A stretch of 42,265 nucleotides of DNA from an uncultured Porphyromonadaceae bacterium (lineage in GTDB: Bacteria; Bacteroidota; Bacteroidia; Bacteroidales; Paludibacteraceae): NCBI GenBank assembly GCA_949285425.1, contig CASEAJ010000059.1:1-42265 (forward strand). Direction: 5' to 3'. Position 1 is the first letter of the stretch. The number at the start of each line of letters is the position of its first letter. A program made the translations under genes and the position numbers. Positions 8,630-15,010 of the stretch are shown one piece after another. The notes under the pieces are model-generated. The model was not told where the DNA came from. It saw only the letters and a list, made by a program, of their open reading frames with translations, and did not search any database.

Positions 8630-8666
8630 AAAAAAAGCAAGTTTTCCTGATAACAGAAAAACCTGC
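8630..8666 (-). terminator. Terminator of the tRNA-Arg gene
   Basis: Read on the minus strand, GCAGGTTTT pairs with AAAACTTGC (one G:U) around a short loop and is followed by seven T residues. It lies just past the 3' end of the tRNA. Confidence 0.75.
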
Positions 8667-8673
8667 CTTTCTG

Positions 8674-8747
8674 TGAGCCCGGCGGGATTCTAACCCACGA
8701 CCTTCAGAACCGGAATCTGACGTTCTATACAGCTGAACTACGGGCCC
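8674..8747 (-). tRNA. tRNA-Arg (anticodon CCG)
   Basis: On the minus strand the acceptor arms GGGCCCG and CGGGCTC pair completely with one G:U. The anticodon stem TCAGA/TCTGA encloses loop TTCCGGT, giving anticodon CCG, which reads CGG. The T-arm is GTGGG-TTAGAAT-CCCGC and the discriminator base is A. The 3' CCA is not encoded. Confidence 0.95.
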
Positions 8748-8788
8748 TTGAAACAATCGCAAACAACGTTACGCTGCGTTTCGGAGCA

Positions 8789-8796
8789 CAAAGATA
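8789..8796 (-). promoter_or_regulatory. Predicted promoter of tRNA-Arg
   Basis: The minus strand reads TATCTTTG (TAnnTTTG), with TTG about 21 nt further upstream (8818-8820). Transcription would start near 8783, 36 nt before the mature tRNA. Confidence 0.6.
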
Positions 8797-8835
8797 GAAA
8801 ATATTTTCTGTTTTCATCAAGACCTGGTCAAAAAA

Positions 8836-8879
8836 AGAAGAAAAAAACAAAACAGGACAGCACTCATTGCACTGTCCTG
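8836..8879 (-). terminator. Terminator of the pseudouridine synthase gene
   Basis: CAGGACAG (8853-8860) pairs with CTGTCCTG (8872-8879). On the minus strand the stem is followed by a T-rich tract (TTTTGTTTTTTT), downstream of the stop at 8966. Confidence 0.8.
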
Positions 8880-8965
8880 CATATAGTTTCCAGACATAGT
8901 CCGATATGCTTTTCGCCTAACCCACACAAGGGAAGGTACAAGCCCCCTCTGCGAGTCTGTCCACT

Positions 8966-10222
8966 CTATTCGTAAGCACCCATTTTCAGCATGCTGATTT
9001 CTTTTCCGGTCAGGAAGCGGTATTTTCCGCGCGACAGGTTCTTCTTCGTCAACCCGGCAAAGTAAACACGGTCCAGACGAATCACCTTGTATCCCACCCG
9101 GTCAAATATACGACGCACAATGCGGTTCTTGCCCGAATGAATTTCAATGCCTACCTGTTTCCGGTTTTCATCCTTCACATAGGCCAAGTCATCAGCTTTT
9201 ATAAAACCGTCTTCCAATTCTATTCCTTCATTCAGAATTTTGTTGAAATCGGCCTCTTCCAGTTCACGGTCCAAAGTCACATGATATATTTTCTTCTTCT
9301 CATGCTTCGGGTGAGTCAGCATCGCTGCCAAATCGCCATCGTTCGTAAACAAAAGCACACCGGTCGTGTTACGGTCAAGACGTCCTACCGGATAAATTCG
9401 CTCACTGCACGCATTCTTCACCAAATCCATAACCGTCTTACGTTCATGCGTATCCTCAACGGTTGTCACATAATCTTTGGGCTTGTTCAATACCAAATAT
9501 ATCTTGCGTTCGGCATGTACCGGCTGGTCGTGAAACATGACCTTATCCGTTGGCAACACCTTTGCACCCAGTTCGCTCACCACTTCACCGTTCACCGTAA
9601 TCACTCCTGCCTGAATGTAGTCATCGGCCTCGCGACGAGAGCACACCCCTGCATTGGCCAGAAACTTGTTCAGACGTATCGGTTTGGTCAGATCCACTTC
9701 TTCACGGAACGGTGCAAAATGCTTGCGTTCCTGCCCTTCCACACTGTTCTTGCGCTTGCGGAACACTACTTTCTTGTTGTTCTCATCATAACGTGCGCGA
9801 TCTTGCGGGTTATTACCCGGACGTGATTGGGCAAAACGATTAGGCGACATAGGACGTCCGTCACGGTTGCCATAAGCCCCACCAGCGCGCTTCTGTTCAC
9901 CAAAAGCATTGTCACGGTTGCCATAGGCCGACGTGTTGCGGTTACCATAAGTTCCACGGTTGCCATACCCTCCTTCACGGTCTCCGTAACCGTTGCGGTC
10001 GCGGTTGCCATAACGCGGGTTTTCCTGACTGGAGTAAAAACGGTTCGGATTGTTGTACGAACGCCGGTCACTGTTGTCGAAGTAACTACGGTCACTGTCT
10101 ACACCCCATTGATTGCCATTTACTACATCATTTTTTCTTCTGAATGGCGAAGGCCGGTCTTCTGAACGATTCCCATCGTAATTGGGCTTTCCAAATCTCG
10201 GTTTAGAATCTGATTTTTCCAT
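8966..10222 (-). CDS. RsuA/RluB-family pseudouridine synthase with low-complexity N-terminus
   Basis: The enzyme should convert a uridine in ribosomal RNA to pseudouridine; RluB (23S, helix 80 region) is the closest type by length and architecture. Residues 1-175 form a disordered Arg/Gly/Asn/Tyr-rich extension in which YGNR occurs five times between residues 71 and 120. An S4 RNA-binding domain follows (about 181-230: RLNKFLANAGVCSRREAD). The catalytic domain carries YPVGRLDRNTTGVLLF, with the nucleophile Asp283. The core ends in the usual IHSGKNRIVRRIFDRVGY motif. E. coli RluB instead has a shorter, C-terminal basic tail. The N-terminal extension is common in Bacteroidales and probably binds RNA. 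The gene is transcribed alone. Confidence 0.92.
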   Translation of the reverse strand: MEKSDSKPRFGKPNYDGNRSEDRPSPFRRKNDVVNGNQWGVDSDRSYFDNSDRRSYNNPNRFYSSQENPRYGNRDRNGYGDREGGYGNRGTYGNRNTSAYGNRDNAFGEQKRAGGAYGNRDGRPMSPNRFAQSRPGNNPQDRARYDENNKKVVFRKRKNSVEGQERKHFAPFREEVDLTKPIRLNKFLANAGVCSRREADDYIQAGVITVNGEVVSELGAKVLPTDKVMFHDQPVHAERKIYLVLNKPKDYVTTVEDTHERKTVMDLVKNACSERIYPVGRLDRNTTGVLLFTNDGDLAAMLTHPKHEKKKIYHVTLDRELEEADFNKILNEGIELEDGFIKADDLAYVKDENRKQVGIEIHSGKNRIVRRIFDRVGYKVIRLDRVYFAGLTKKNLSRGKYRFLTGKEISMLKMGAYE

Positions 10223-10312
10223 TTTGTCTTTAATGCTTAAAGCCTCTCGGCTGTGGTAAAAAATAAACTATAAAAATTATTCAGTAATAAGAGTCACCCT
10301 TTTTTCGGGCTG

Positions 10313-10320
10313 CAAATATC
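10313..10320 (-). promoter_or_regulatory. Possible promoter -7 box of the pseudouridine synthase gene
   Basis: The minus strand reads GATATTTG, one mismatch from TAnnTTTG. It would give a leader of about 85 nt. Confidence 0.4.
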
Positions 10321-10439
10321 GCAATTTTTTCTCACACTTTCCTGTTTTTTAAGACTTTTAATAATACAACAAAAAAGGAATGCATTTGTTCACATGTTTT
10401 TGCGGAACAAAAGAGTTTGCAGTTAAGAGTGACGGTTTA

Positions 10440-10500
10440 ATTGAAAATGGAAAGTTGAAAACGGCATTTCCCATTTTCAACTCTCAACTCTCAACTTTCC
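10440..10500. repeat. Heptanucleotide repeats in inverted arrangement
   Basis: Heptads TTGAAAA-TGGAAAG-TTGAAAA (from 10441) face inverted heptads TTTTCAA-CTCTCAA-CTCTCAA-CTTTCCA (10473-10500) across a 12-nt spacer, giving a long hairpin. The preceding ACGGTTTAATTGAAAAT also occurs at about 19474. The block ends 10 bp from the stop codon of the DUF5063 gene. Confidence 0.85.
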
Positions 10501-10509
10501 ATTTTGTCG

Positions 10510-11034
10510 TCAGTCTTCATACGACTCAAAATCTTCACTGTAACGCAAGGCATGCAACGCCCTCAAAGCGTTCAACAGCTTTTGTCCCCAATGTTCGGCA
10601 AAAGCCTCAAGCGACACTGCCAGCGCATCGTTCATTATTTCTTCCATGCCCAGCCGGTAACTTGCCGCAAAATCTTTCAGTTCCTGATATATGTCGGCCA
10701 AGTCCTCCGATATGAAGGCCGCTATCGGCGTATCACTGTATTTCATCTGTTCGTGAAACACCTCCAGATACACATTATCGTTACCCAGCAATGCCTCCAC
10801 ATTTCCACGCACATACTGGTAATCCTCTTCCGTCACAAAACGTTCGGGAGCATCATCCAGCAACATTTCCGGCACATTCAAGGCAACCGCCTTGCCATAG
10901 AGCAAAGGCAACAGGTTCAACAAACGGACCACAAAATCATTCCGTGTACATTCATTTGCATGTTCAAGCAGCAGACAGGTTTCCGCTGCAACCGTCACGT
11001 ATTCTATTACGCTCTTACTATATACATCGTTCAT
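10510..11034 (-). CDS. DUF5063 domain-containing protein
   Basis: The 174-residue, acidic, all-helical protein resembles the DUF5063 family of small cytoplasmic proteins common in Bacteroidetes; its function is unknown. There is no signal peptide or membrane helix. Recognisable stretches are the N-terminal MNDVYSKSVIEYVTVAAETC, the middle EEDYQYVRGNVEALLG and a Trp-containing C-terminal helix (EHWGQKLLNALRALH). I place the start at ATG 11034, which is preceded by an AT-rich leader and begins the domain; a TTG 57 nt further upstream would abut the kinase stop. It lies downstream of the lipid kinase gene in the same direction and is probably cotranscribed with it. Confidence 0.75.
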   Translation of the reverse strand: MNDVYSKSVIEYVTVAAETCLLLEHANECTRNDFVVRLLNLLPLLYGKAVALNVPEMLLDDAPERFVTEEDYQYVRGNVEALLGNDNVYLEVFHEQMKYSDTPIAAFISEDLADIYQELKDFAASYRLGMEEIMNDALAVSLEAFAEHWGQKLLNALRALHALRYSEDFESYED

Positions 11035-11091
11035 TTTTTGCTTTTTTCTATTTACTACAACAGGCATACGCCCTGTCACATACAGCACCAA

Positions 11092-11982
11092 CTACTGATA
11101 TTTCTTTTCACAGAACACATTCAAACCACCGGGAACCACTTGCAGACGAACCTCGCGCACCGGTTCAAACGGGTCTCCATCCAAATGCAGGGGCATATCC
11201 GCAGCAGAACGGACAAGCAACTCACGTGTTTTCCATGTACGGATGTAACGGCCGTTCCCTATGCGGCGGGCATACAACCTGACAGCAAGCCCGAGAGCCG
11301 GGAAAAGCCTTGTCTTGCGCAACACAACCACATCAAACAGTCCATCCTTCACACTTGCCCTCGGAGCTATATGGGCCGCATTACCCCATTGCGAGGCATT
11401 CGCCACCGTCAACAAGAAGGCCGTCTCCACAACACACGATGAGTCATCCGAAACCACATCGCACACAAAAGGCTTATATACAAAGAAGTTCTTCACTATC
11501 GTACGCAGGTAACTGAAAAAGCCGCGTGTCTTCATTTTGCTGAACTCCGCACTGATGTACGCATCAAAACCTACCCCGCAAGTACAGAAAAACGGCTTCC
11601 CGTTGACCAGTCCGTAATCGATGACCGAAACCGTTGCCCTGTTCAGCTGCTTTATCGCCCTGCTCACATTCAAAGAAACATGCAAATGACGGGCCAGTCC
11701 GTTGCCCGAACCGGTAGGGATAATGCCCAATGCCGTTTGGGTGTGACGCACACCCGTTGCCACCTCGTGCACCGTACCATCGCCACCGACAGCCACCACA
11801 CAATCATAACCTTTCGCCGCGTAGTCTGCCGCCAGCTCCGTCGCATGTCCGGCATACTGCGTAAAGACAATTTCCGGAGAGAAGCGTTCCGCATCCAGAT
11901 GTTTACGAATCAGTGCCGGGATTTTATCCTTGTGGAATATCCCCGAAATAGGGTTGATGATAAAAACAATCCGCTTTTTCAT
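11092..11982 (-). CDS. Diacylglycerol kinase family lipid kinase (YegS/DagK type)
   Basis: This 296-residue protein is a soluble lipid kinase of the DAGK catalytic family, which phosphorylates diacylglycerol, sphingoid or related lipids with ATP. FIINPISGIFHK opens the fold. VVAVGGDGTVHEVATG (about residues 62-77) is the nucleotide-binding GGDGT loop. IIPTGSGNGLARHL (about 86-99) is the second conserved loop. LHLDGDPF near residue 268 is the C-terminal lipid-site motif. In Bacteroidales, which make sphingolipids, a sphingoid-base substrate is conceivable but not shown. ATG 11982 gives the canonical MKKRIVFIINP start. The upstream DNA is a repeat element that separates it from mnmA. Confidence 0.9.
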   Translation of the reverse strand: MKKRIVFIINPISGIFHKDKIPALIRKHLDAERFSPEIVFTQYAGHATELAADYAAKGYDCVVAVGGDGTVHEVATGVRHTQTALGIIPTGSGNGLARHLHVSLNVSRAIKQLNRATVSVIDYGLVNGKPFFCTCGVGFDAYISAEFSKMKTRGFFSYLRTIVKNFFVYKPFVCDVVSDDSSCVVETAFLLTVANASQWGNAAHIAPRASVKDGLFDVVVLRKTRLFPALGLAVRLYARRIGNGRYIRTWKTRELLVRSAADMPLHLDGDPFEPVREVRLQVVPGGLNVFCEKKYQ

Positions 11983-11995
11983 TGAACACAGTCAG

Positions 11996-12030
11996 TTGAA
12001 AATTGAATGTTGAAAGTTGAAAATTGAAAA
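11996..12030. repeat. Five tandem heptads (TTGAAAA type)
   Basis: Exact heptads TTGAAAA, TTGAATG, TTGAAAG, TTGAAAA, TTGAAAA run from 11996 to 12030. They end one base before the 19-bp terminal repeat of the 12032-12406 element. Confidence 0.9.
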
Positions 12031-12031
12031 T

Positions 12032-12406
12032 CTCAAGTTTCGCAAGTGAAAATTTCAGGCAAAACGGTTTCTCATACGGTACATTTTTCCCCGCCTTGTC
12101 AGGTGAGCCGGAAAATCGTCCTGGAGAAGCCGCCCGAAGGCCTGCTGTCTGAGCGAAGCGAGTTCAGGCATTCAGGCTTCGTAAGGGCGGATTTTCCGTG
12201 CGAAGCGGGCACAGCGGCGACTCTTTTTGCTTCCTTTTTCCAGCTGTAGGGAATTTCCCGATAAGTGAGTGCAGAGGGCAAACTTGTTTGCACTATGCCG
12301 AGCGTGAGGGAAAGGCATTTATGAAAAAGGAAGTCGGGGTCGCAGGGGCGGAAAGCCCCTTTACTGCAAACAAAAAACCGTTAAAAGTTCACTTGCGAAA
12401 CTTGAG
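12032..12406. mobile_element. MITE-like 375-bp element with 19-bp terminal inverted repeats
   Basis: CTCAAGTTTCGCAAGTGAA at 12032-12050 is perfectly inverted at 12388-12406. Inside are an 11-bp inverted repeat (CTTCCTTTTTC at 12230, GAAAAAGGAAG at 12323) and a GCAAAC/GTTTGC palindrome near 12283. Heptad repeats flank it in opposite orientation (11996-12030 and 12426-12446). No open frame inside resembles a protein; the 67-codon frame containing LSERSEF is a non-coding pattern I know from many Bacteroidetes intergenic repeats. No target duplication is obvious. Confidence 0.7.
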
Positions 12407-12425
12407 TTGAAAAAGAGAAACGCCG

Positions 12426-12446
12426 TTTTCAACTTTCAATTTTCAA
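12426..12446. repeat. Three inverted heptads overlapping the end of mnmA
   Basis: TTTTCAA, CTTTCAA, TTTTCAA occupy 12426-12446, the inverse of the array at 11996. On the minus strand they read GTTGAAAATTGA and supply the last codons (Val-Glu-Asn) and TGA stop of mnmA. Confidence 0.85.
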
Positions 12447-13491
12447 CTGTTATAAATCCACCTCCCAGAACTTTCCCGGCACGATAGAACACGGCGGTCT
12501 GTCCCGGTGCAATCGATTCAAGCGGCTCGGCCAGCTCCACTTTCAGCAGACGTTCGTTCAGAAAGTGAATGCGGCTCAGCGTGTTCTGCTTGCGATAACG
12601 GATACGGGTTACCGTGTCGAAATCCGTCGGCGAGAACAGACTGCTGTCCGTCACCCGATAATCGCACACGTAGAAACACGTTCTGTACAGGCTGGACAAC
12701 GGAGCCAGCACCACTTCGTTCCGCTCCGGACGTATTTCCTTGACAAACACCGCCCGGTTCAGATAAACCAATCCGCGACGCTGCCCCACCGTGTAGAGCG
12801 GATAACCGGCATGACGTCCCAACACCTGCCCCGCTTCGTCCACAAAATAGCCGGGACGGATATAACGTTCGGGTTGGTCCAAATACTCCTTCAGAAAAGT
12901 GCGGTAATCGCCCGGACAGAAGCACACTCCCAGACTGTCCTTCTTGTCGGCCACCTCGCAAAACCCGCGTTCGCGGGCCAACGTGCGCACCTGCGCCTTG
13001 GTGTAGGGTCCCAAAGGGAAGAGCACCTTCGCAAGTTGTTCCGAACCGAGCCCCCACAAAAAGAACGACTGGTCTTTGTCACGGTCGGCTCCCTCGGCTA
13101 CAAAGCAGTGCCCGCCTTCGCGGCACACATTCACATAATGTCCCGTCGCCACCCGGTCGCACCCCCGTTGCGCAGCCTCCTGAAACATCAAGTTCCATTT
13201 CAGCTCGTTGTTGCACTTGGCGCAAGGAAACGGCGTACGCCCGGACAGGTACTCGTGCACAAAATAGCTCACAATGCGTTCACGAAACAACTCCCTTGCA
13301 TCGCACACCACATGTTCCATCCCCAACCGCCGGGCCAGGCGTTCCGCATCGTGCAAATGAGCGGCCGCATGCGCATCGTCCCAAAAGCGGAAAGTGACAC
13401 CGGTCACTTCAAACCCCTGTTCCAACAAAAGCATGGCTGCAACCGAACTGTCGGTGCCGCCACTCATTCCCAATAAAACCCGGTTGTTCAA
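12436..13491 (-). CDS. mnmA: tRNA-specific 2-thiouridylase MnmA
   Basis: MnmA uses ATP and a persulfide donor to thiolate U34 of tRNA-Lys, -Glu and -Gln. The 351-residue product has the PP-loop GMSGGTDSS at residues 8-16 (usually GMSGGVDSS). TPFPCAKCNNELKW holds Cys90 and Cys93, of which Cys93 aligns with the classical catalytic Cys. DSLGVCFCPGDY supplies the second catalytic Cys190 plus an extra Cys192. The CxxC and CxC pairs fit the Cys-rich MnmA variant that coexists with a standard copy in Bacteroidales. The only plausible start is TTG at 13491: an in-frame TAG lies 12 nt upstream and the next Met is inside the PP-loop. The final codons fall in a heptad repeat. Confidence 0.93.
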   Translation of the reverse strand: MNNRVLLGMSGGTDSSVAAMLLLEQGFEVTGVTFRFWDDAHAAAHLHDAERLARRLGMEHVVCDARELFRERIVSYFVHEYLSGRTPFPCAKCNNELKWNLMFQEAAQRGCDRVATGHYVNVCREGGHCFVAEGADRDKDQSFFLWGLGSEQLAKVLFPLGPYTKAQVRTLARERGFCEVADKKDSLGVCFCPGDYRTFLKEYLDQPERYIRPGYFVDEAGQVLGRHAGYPLYTVGQRRGLVYLNRAVFVKEIRPERNEVVLAPLSSLYRTCFYVCDYRVTDSSLFSPTDFDTVTRIRYRKQNTLSRIHFLNERLLKVELAEPLESIAPGQTAVFYRAGKVLGGGFITVEN

Positions 13492-13496
13492 GTGCC

Positions 13497-13532
13497 TATA
13501 CTATATATTATATGTGTTGCTTATACTATATA
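13497..13532. repeat. Direct repeat TATACTATATA upstream of mnmA
   Basis: TATACTATATA occurs at 13497-13507 and 13522-13532, 25 bp apart, directly before the mnmA start. It may be a promoter or operator. No TAnnTTTG box was found here. Confidence 0.5.
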
Positions 13533-13578
13533 ATATTGTAACCCTTCAACAGATGTAAATTCTTGTCCTGCTTGCTTC

Positions 13579-13725
13579 GTACCCCTACCCCCTACGGGTA
13601 CTCCCCCTACCCCAGGGGGAGAACTTGATTACTTCCGCCTATTCAAAAATCAATGTCTTTCCATACCGTTCATTTCTCACTCTCCCCCTAAGGTAGGGGG
13701 AGTACGGCGAAGCCGGGTAGGGGTA
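13579..13725. repeat. 147-bp inverted-repeat element
   Basis: The arm from 13579 (TACCCCTACCC...CTCCCCCTACC) is repeated in inverse orientation up to 13725 (GGTAGGGGGAGTACGGCG...GGGTAGGGGTA). Each arm is itself dyadic (CTCCCCCT/AGGGGGAG). The arms flank about 57 bp of AT-rich DNA. It looks like a small non-autonomous repeat and has no coding content. Confidence 0.7.
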
Positions 13726-13849
13726 TGAAATAGAGGCAGAGGCATGAACAAAGCAAGACAAAGGAAAAAAGACCTGTTTTTATGGACTGAATCATCACAA
13801 CATGCTGTATTCAAGCTCCGTAACGCTCTGTTCCGGTCGTCTGCTTGTG

Positions 13850-14209
13850 TCAGAAGGGCAAATCGCTTCCGTCGTTACCTCCCATGGCCGCGCCGAACGG
13901 AGGAATCACATCGGCCGGAGCCGCCGTCGCCTCAGGTGCCTTCTGTTCTTTCTTTTCCACTCTCCAGGCCCGTATGGTTGTAAACCAGCGGCCGTTCCAT
14001 TCGCGGCTTTCTATGTCGAAGCTCACCGTCACATCATCACCTATCGCCATCGGGAACTGATCGATACGGTCGTTGAACAAATTGAAACACACCTTGCGGG
14101 GATACTGATCATACGTTTCCAACACATAGTCCTGCGAACGCCACGTACCGTTACGTCCCTCTCCCGTTGCCAATGGCAGAACGGCAATGATTTTTCCTGA
14201 AATTTCCAT
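13850..14209 (-). CDS. DUF3127 domain protein with SSB-like acidic tail
   Basis: The 119-residue protein matches DUF3127. The N-terminal 80 residues form a predicted OB-like beta domain (MEISGKIIAVLPLATGEGRNGTWRSQDYVLE... VSFDIESREWNGRWFTTIRAWRVE). An Ala/Pro linker and the C-terminal tip GNDGSDLPF follow. The tip closely resembles the acidic DDDIPF tail by which single-stranded DNA-binding protein recruits partners, so a nucleic-acid-related role is likely, though unproven. A good promoter box lies 20-30 nt upstream of ATG 14209. It is transcribed alone and divergent from the large secreted protein gene. Confidence 0.85.
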   Translation of the reverse strand: MEISGKIIAVLPLATGEGRNGTWRSQDYVLETYDQYPRKVCFNLFNDRIDQFPMAIGDDVTVSFDIESREWNGRWFTTIRAWRVEKKEQKAPEATAAPADVIPPFGAAMGGNDGSDLPF

Positions 14210-14234
14210 ATTCTTTCTGTTCTTTTAAGAATGG

Positions 14235-14242
14235 CAAAATTA
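14235..14242 (-). promoter_or_regulatory. Predicted promoter -7 box of the DUF3127 gene
   Basis: The minus strand reads TAATTTTG (TAnnTTTG), giving a leader of about 20 nt before ATG 14209. Confidence 0.55.
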
Positions 14243-14441
14243 ATAATAATTTCATTACCTCATGTGCGCAGTGAGAAAATTAATGCGTATCCTGCAAAAA
14301 TGCCATTCCTCATTCCCCGGCAACAAACAGTCCGCACCCTGCCGACATGGGCTTTTATGTTTCAAGCACACCTCGTTTTCATACAACGATGGATTCATTT
14401 TGCTCATCCTCAACGAAAGATTCTGCCATTTTCCGTCATAA

Positions 14442-14539
14442 ATTCTACGACCCACTATAGTGGGTTATACAACCCACTATTATGAGTTGTACGACCCACT
14501 ATGGTGAGTTATACAACCCACTATAGTGGGTCGTAGAAT
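14442..14539. repeat. Tandem-palindrome array 2 (22-bp period, globally mirror-symmetric)
   Basis: Four 16-bp units based on ACCCACTATAGTGGGT start at 14450, 14472, 14494 and 14516, exactly 22 bp apart. The first and last are perfect palindromes; the middle two are degenerate (ACCCACTATTATGAGT, ACCCACTATGGTGAGT). The six-base linkers alternate TATACA, TGTACG, TATACA. The outer 24 bp (14442-14465) is perfectly inverted at 14516-14539, and the block is symmetric about 14490.5. It shares no sequence with array 1 but has the same period and symmetry. Confidence 0.92.
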
Positions 14540-14840
14540 ATTCACGTAAATGCAAGCAAACCCATGCGCATGACCCGGCTTACAAAGGCCCGTGAAAGAT
14601 GGTATATCAGAACGGGCAATCTGCTGCGTTGCTTCCGACATTCGGTTTCGGTCACGTACAGAAGCACGCTTCCTTAGCCTCTGTCTCAGCGCCATGCATC
14701 TTACCCATTTTGATGCACCTTACCGGAACATGAAAGAGGACACATTTTGACACACCCTCATCAAATGGGGGAAAGCGCTTCTTCTGTATAATATTTTCAT
14801 ATTATTTCAAATGAACCTCGTAAGAAAACCAGTCTTTTAT
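14540..14840. other. Intergenic DNA downstream of array 2
   Basis: I see no supportable gene. A minus-strand frame of 71 codons (14480-14695) runs into the palindrome array and has no recognisable domain. A small direct repeat (ATGCATCTTACC / ATGCACCTTACC) lies near 14694-14726. Confidence 0.55.
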
Positions 14841-14871
14841 TTGGTTTATTCCTTTATATATCATAAATTTG
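14841..14871 (+). promoter_or_regulatory. Predicted promoter of the 15011 gene
   Basis: TTG (14841-14843) and TAAATTTG (14864-14871) are 20 nt apart, fitting the -33/-7 pattern. The predicted leader is about 130 nt. Confidence 0.6.
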
Positions 14872-15010
14872 TCTGCTTGTTTGCCAACAAGAACGGACTT
14901 AACGACAATTTCACAGAAACGTAACCGGAACACAACAACCGATTCCGTCCTTTGCGGGCAATGATTTTACACACAGAAAAAGAAACTACTAACTTCAATA
15001 ACAAAAGCTT

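Noticed and set aside
9827..10165. 112-codon plus-strand frame rich in Val/Thr/Ile
   Set aside because: It is the antisense of the repetitive N-terminus of the pseudouridine synthase.
12046..12249. 67-codon frame containing LSERSEF
   Set aside because: This peptide is a typical translation of a non-coding Bacteroidetes repeat and lies inside the MITE-like element.
14480..14695. 71-codon minus-strand frame
   Set aside because: It runs into the palindrome array, lacks a start context, and has no recognisable domain.
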